Shown in pieces: positions 62,308 to 64,000 of a stretch of DNA of 64,000 bases. Origin of the DNA: Iamia majanohamensis. GTDB lineage: Bacteria > Actinomycetota > Acidimicrobiia > Acidimicrobiales > Iamiaceae. The stretch covers positions 4,402,001 to 4,466,000 of the forward strand of contig NZ_CP116942.1 in assembly GCF_028532485.1 (NCBI RefSeq). The letters run 5' to 3'. Position numbers and translations under genes: made by a program. Under the pieces are notes generated by a model, which saw only the letters and a program-made list of their open reading frames with translations, searched no databases and had not been told where the DNA came from. Positions within the stretch are counted from its first letter, which is position 1; every line of letters starts with the position of its first letter.

Positions 62308-63107
62308 GCGCCCCGACCCCCGCCCCGTCGGGCCCGGCGGCGGGTCCGTCGGCGGACCACGACACGGTCGTCGCCGCCCTCGCCGACGACGGCTGCGCGG
62401 TGGTGCCCGACCTCCTCGGCCCCGACGAGGTGGCCCGGGCGACCGCGGCGCTGGAGGAGGTCTTCGCCTCGGAGGCCGACGTGGCCGGCGAGCGGGGCTG
62501 GCGCACCGACGCCTACCGGGTGGCCTACGCCCTGCCGGCCAAGGACCCGACGTTCCTCGACCTGTGCACCCACTCGGGCCTGGGGGGCCTGGCCGACGCC
62601 GTGCTCGGGCCCGACTGCGTGGTCGCCGGCTTCAACGGCCAGACCATGGTCCCGGGCGGGACGGGCCAGCGCCTCCACCGCGACCACCCGGTGCCCACGC
62701 CGGGCACGACGCTCTTCCTCCACCTGGTGTGCGCCCTCGACGCCTTCACCCCGTCCAACGGGGCCACGCGGGTCGTGCCCGGCACGCACCGGGAGCCGCC
62801 CGCCGACGACGCCGACCTGGCCGCGCTGGAGGACCGGGCGGTGGTGCTGGCCGCGCCCGCCGGCGCCGCGGTCGCCTTCGACGCCACCCTCGTCCACGCC
62901 GCCGGGGCCAACGCCACCGGCGCGCCCCGTCGGGCGCTGCACGTCTTCTTCGCCCGTCCGTGGGTCCAGCCCCACTGGGACCTGCTCGGCTCGCTGGCGC
63001 CGGAGGTCGCGGCCGACCTCACCGCCGACCAGCGCCGCCGCCTGGGGGGCGCCACCGGGCCCCGCCGCTTCGACCGGGCCACCCGCACCGTCCTCCGCCC
63101 CCGCTGA
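62304..63107 (+). CDS. phytanoyl-CoA dioxygenase (PhyH) family protein
   Basis: A 267-residue Fe(II)/2-oxoglutarate-dependent dioxygenase. The iron ligands are in LHRDHP (HxD) and LVHAAG (His), with the 2-oxoglutarate-binding Arg probably in RRALHVFFARPW. It should hydroxylate a small molecule or CoA ester. It is coupled to a TetR gene by a GTGA overlap. Confidence 0.88.
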   Translation: MSAPTPAPSGPAAGPSADHDTVVAALADDGCAVVPDLLGPDEVARATAALEEVFASEADVAGERGWRTDAYRVAYALPAKDPTFLDLCTHSGLGGLADAVLGPDCVVAGFNGQTMVPGGTGQRLHRDHPVPTPGTTLFLHLVCALDAFTPSNGATRVVPGTHREPPADDADLAALEDRAVVLAAPAGAAVAFDATLVHAAGANATGAPRRALHVFFARPWVQPHWDLLGSLAPEVAADLTADQRRRLGGATGPRRFDRATRTVLRPR

Positions 63108-63121
63108 GGCCTCGGCCCCAC

Positions 63122-63230
63122 CCCCGAACCGGGACGGGAACCGGTCGCCCCGACGACCACATCCCGGCCCAGGACCAGACCCACCCCGAACCGGGACGGG
63201 GACCGGTCGCCCCCACGACCACATCCCGGC
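63122..63230. repeat. twin repeat E
   Basis: Two direct copies, 62 bp apart, of a unit starting CCCCGAACCGGGACGGG and ending ACCACATCCCGGCCC. Each has CCGGGA (63129-63134; 63191-63196) pairing with TCCCGG (63162-63167; 63224-63229) and an inner GGTCG/CGACC. It lies between convergent genes. Confidence 0.85.
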
Positions 63231-63261
63231 CCGGCTCGGGGCGGGTGGGCGGCGGAGCGCG

Positions 63262-63978
63262 TCAGCGGAAGGCGGCGGGGGCCGAGGCGCCGGCGTGGGG
63301 CACCGGGTGCGACGCCACGCCGGGGGCCGTCGGGGCGTCCCGGCCGCCCACCGCCACGAGCGGTGCGGTCGCGGCATCGGCGAGGGCGCGGCGGAGGGTG
63401 CGCACCGCGGTGCGGACCTCGGGTGGGCGGGGCTGGGCCACGGTGAAGCCGCGCGCCACGTAGGCGCCCAGCCGGTCCCACTCCCCCAGCGCGGCCCGCA
63501 CGGTGCGGGGCGTCGCCGCCCACACCTCGTCGGGGTGGGCCAGGGCGGGGGCGGAGGCGACGGTGACGGTCGGGTGGTGGCGGGCCACGGTGGCCCGGCA
63601 CCGGCGGGCGACCAGGGGCCAGGACACCGCGGTGATGCGTCGCAGGCGGACGTGGACCTCCAGGCCCCGCACCCCGAAGGTGACGTTCTCGCCGGTGTTG
63701 CGGGACACCCGCTCGCGGACGATCTGCTCCGGGGGCACGCCCCGGGCCCCGAGGTCCTCGGCGAAGACGTCGGCCTCGGTCCGGTGCCCGTCGATGAGCC
63801 CGCCCCCCGACACCATCACGAGCGGGGCGACGCCGGCGGCGTGGAGCTCGGCGGCCCGGGCCGGCACGGCCCGGTCGCGGCTGCCGAAGCAGAAGATGGC
63901 GTCGCTGGGACCGGTCGGGTCGGCCACGACGAGGTGGCGCCACAGGGCCCGGAAGGCGACGTCGACCTCGCTGTCCAC
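63262..63978 (-). CDS. DUF218/YdcF-like protein
   Basis: At least 238 residues. SDAIFCFGSRDRAVPARAAELHAAG, LVMVSGGGLIDG, EADVFAEDL and ERVSRNTGENVTFGVRGL are the conserved blocks of the DUF218 family, a Rossmann-like fold found in YdcF and related proteins of unclear function. No membrane anchor is visible. The frame stays open upstream of GTG 63978 to the window edge, so the true start could lie outside. Confidence 0.78.
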   Translation of the reverse strand: MDSEVDVAFRALWRHLVVADPTGPSDAIFCFGSRDRAVPARAAELHAAGVAPLVMVSGGGLIDGHRTEADVFAEDLGARGVPPEQIVRERVSRNTGENVTFGVRGLEVHVRLRRITAVSWPLVARRCRATVARHHPTVTVASAPALAHPDEVWAATPRTVRAALGEWDRLGAYVARGFTVAQPRPPEVRTAVRTLRRALADAATAPLVAVGGRDAPTAPGVASHPVPHAGASAPAAFR

Positions 63979-64000
63979 GGGCCAGGCGGCGCGGGACGCG

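Overview
The window is one continuous stretch of very GC-rich chromosome. Nearly every codon in the real genes ends in G or C, genes are packed closely, and adjacent genes often share a 4-base GTGA or ATGA stop/start overlap. The gene content (an F420-type luciferase-like oxidoreductase, DinB and maleylpyruvate-isomerase-type mycothiol-linked proteins, a mycoredoxin-like glutaredoxin, actinobacterial-type citrate synthases, WXG100-like proteins, ECF sigma/anti-sigma pairs) points to an actinobacterium. A member of the Acidimicrobiia near Iamia is my best guess; this is inference from style, not from a marker gene. No rRNA, tRNA, CRISPR array, prophage or insertion sequence was seen. Most of the window is housekeeping or accessory metabolism with no sign of recent transfer.

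Layout. 1-8.4 kb: acyltransferase, ceramidase-like membrane protein and M1 peptidase lipoprotein, then a hypothetical protein, glutaredoxin, methyltransferase, F420 oxidoreductase, pirin and DUF2277. 8.4-24.5 kb: Na/Pi-cotransporter-like protein, a His-rich membrane protein, a Cys-His-Asp hydrolase-fold protein, flavin-type and aldo/keto reductases, an SDR, a divergent PP2C phosphatase/STAS pair, a fatty acid hydroxylase, a poly-gamma-glutamate hydrolase, a DUF1214 protein, a sulfotransferase and an epoxide-hydrolase-like enzyme. 24.5-36 kb: thioesterase, CrtI-like oxidoreductase, a three-gene WXG100/DUF6571-like locus, Lon, an MFS exporter and an ECF sigma/anti-sigma operon. 36-46.5 kb: a frameshifted glutathione peroxidase, AraC and VOC proteins, then a hydrolase/alpha-L-fucosidase/large fusion glycosyltransferase run and a divergent sigma/zinc-finger pair. 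46.5-64 kb: nicotinate phosphoribosyltransferase, enoyl-CoA hydratase, LarA-like protein, secreted lipase, WYL regulator, two unusual divergent citrate synthase fusions, a flavin monooxygenase operon with its TetR regulator, a DUF1254/DUF1214 protein, TetR plus PhyH, and a DUF218 protein.

Regulation. A recurrent TANNNT-like -10 box lies 6-9 bases before many start codons, so much of this genome appears to be transcribed without a 5' leader. I used this to choose starts for about twenty genes. Two such leaderless promoters begin not at the main gene but at a tiny leader ORF whose stop overlaps the start of the main gene.

Most striking items: (1) five intergenic spacers each carry a pair of near-identical stem-loops about 71 bp apart (62 bp in one case), similar within a locus and different between loci, four of them starting with CGAAC; (2) a CBS-domain/citrate synthase fusion facing an HTH/citrate synthase fusion across a 68-bp promoter whose TTGATCAA palindrome can serve as -35 in both directions; (3) leaderless mini-ORFs coupled to a DUF1214 gene and to an (alpha/alpha)-barrel/glycosyltransferase fusion; (4) a WXG100-like locus in which a large protein and its neighbouring lipoprotein share a C-terminal module; (5) two clear genes shorter than 60 codons.
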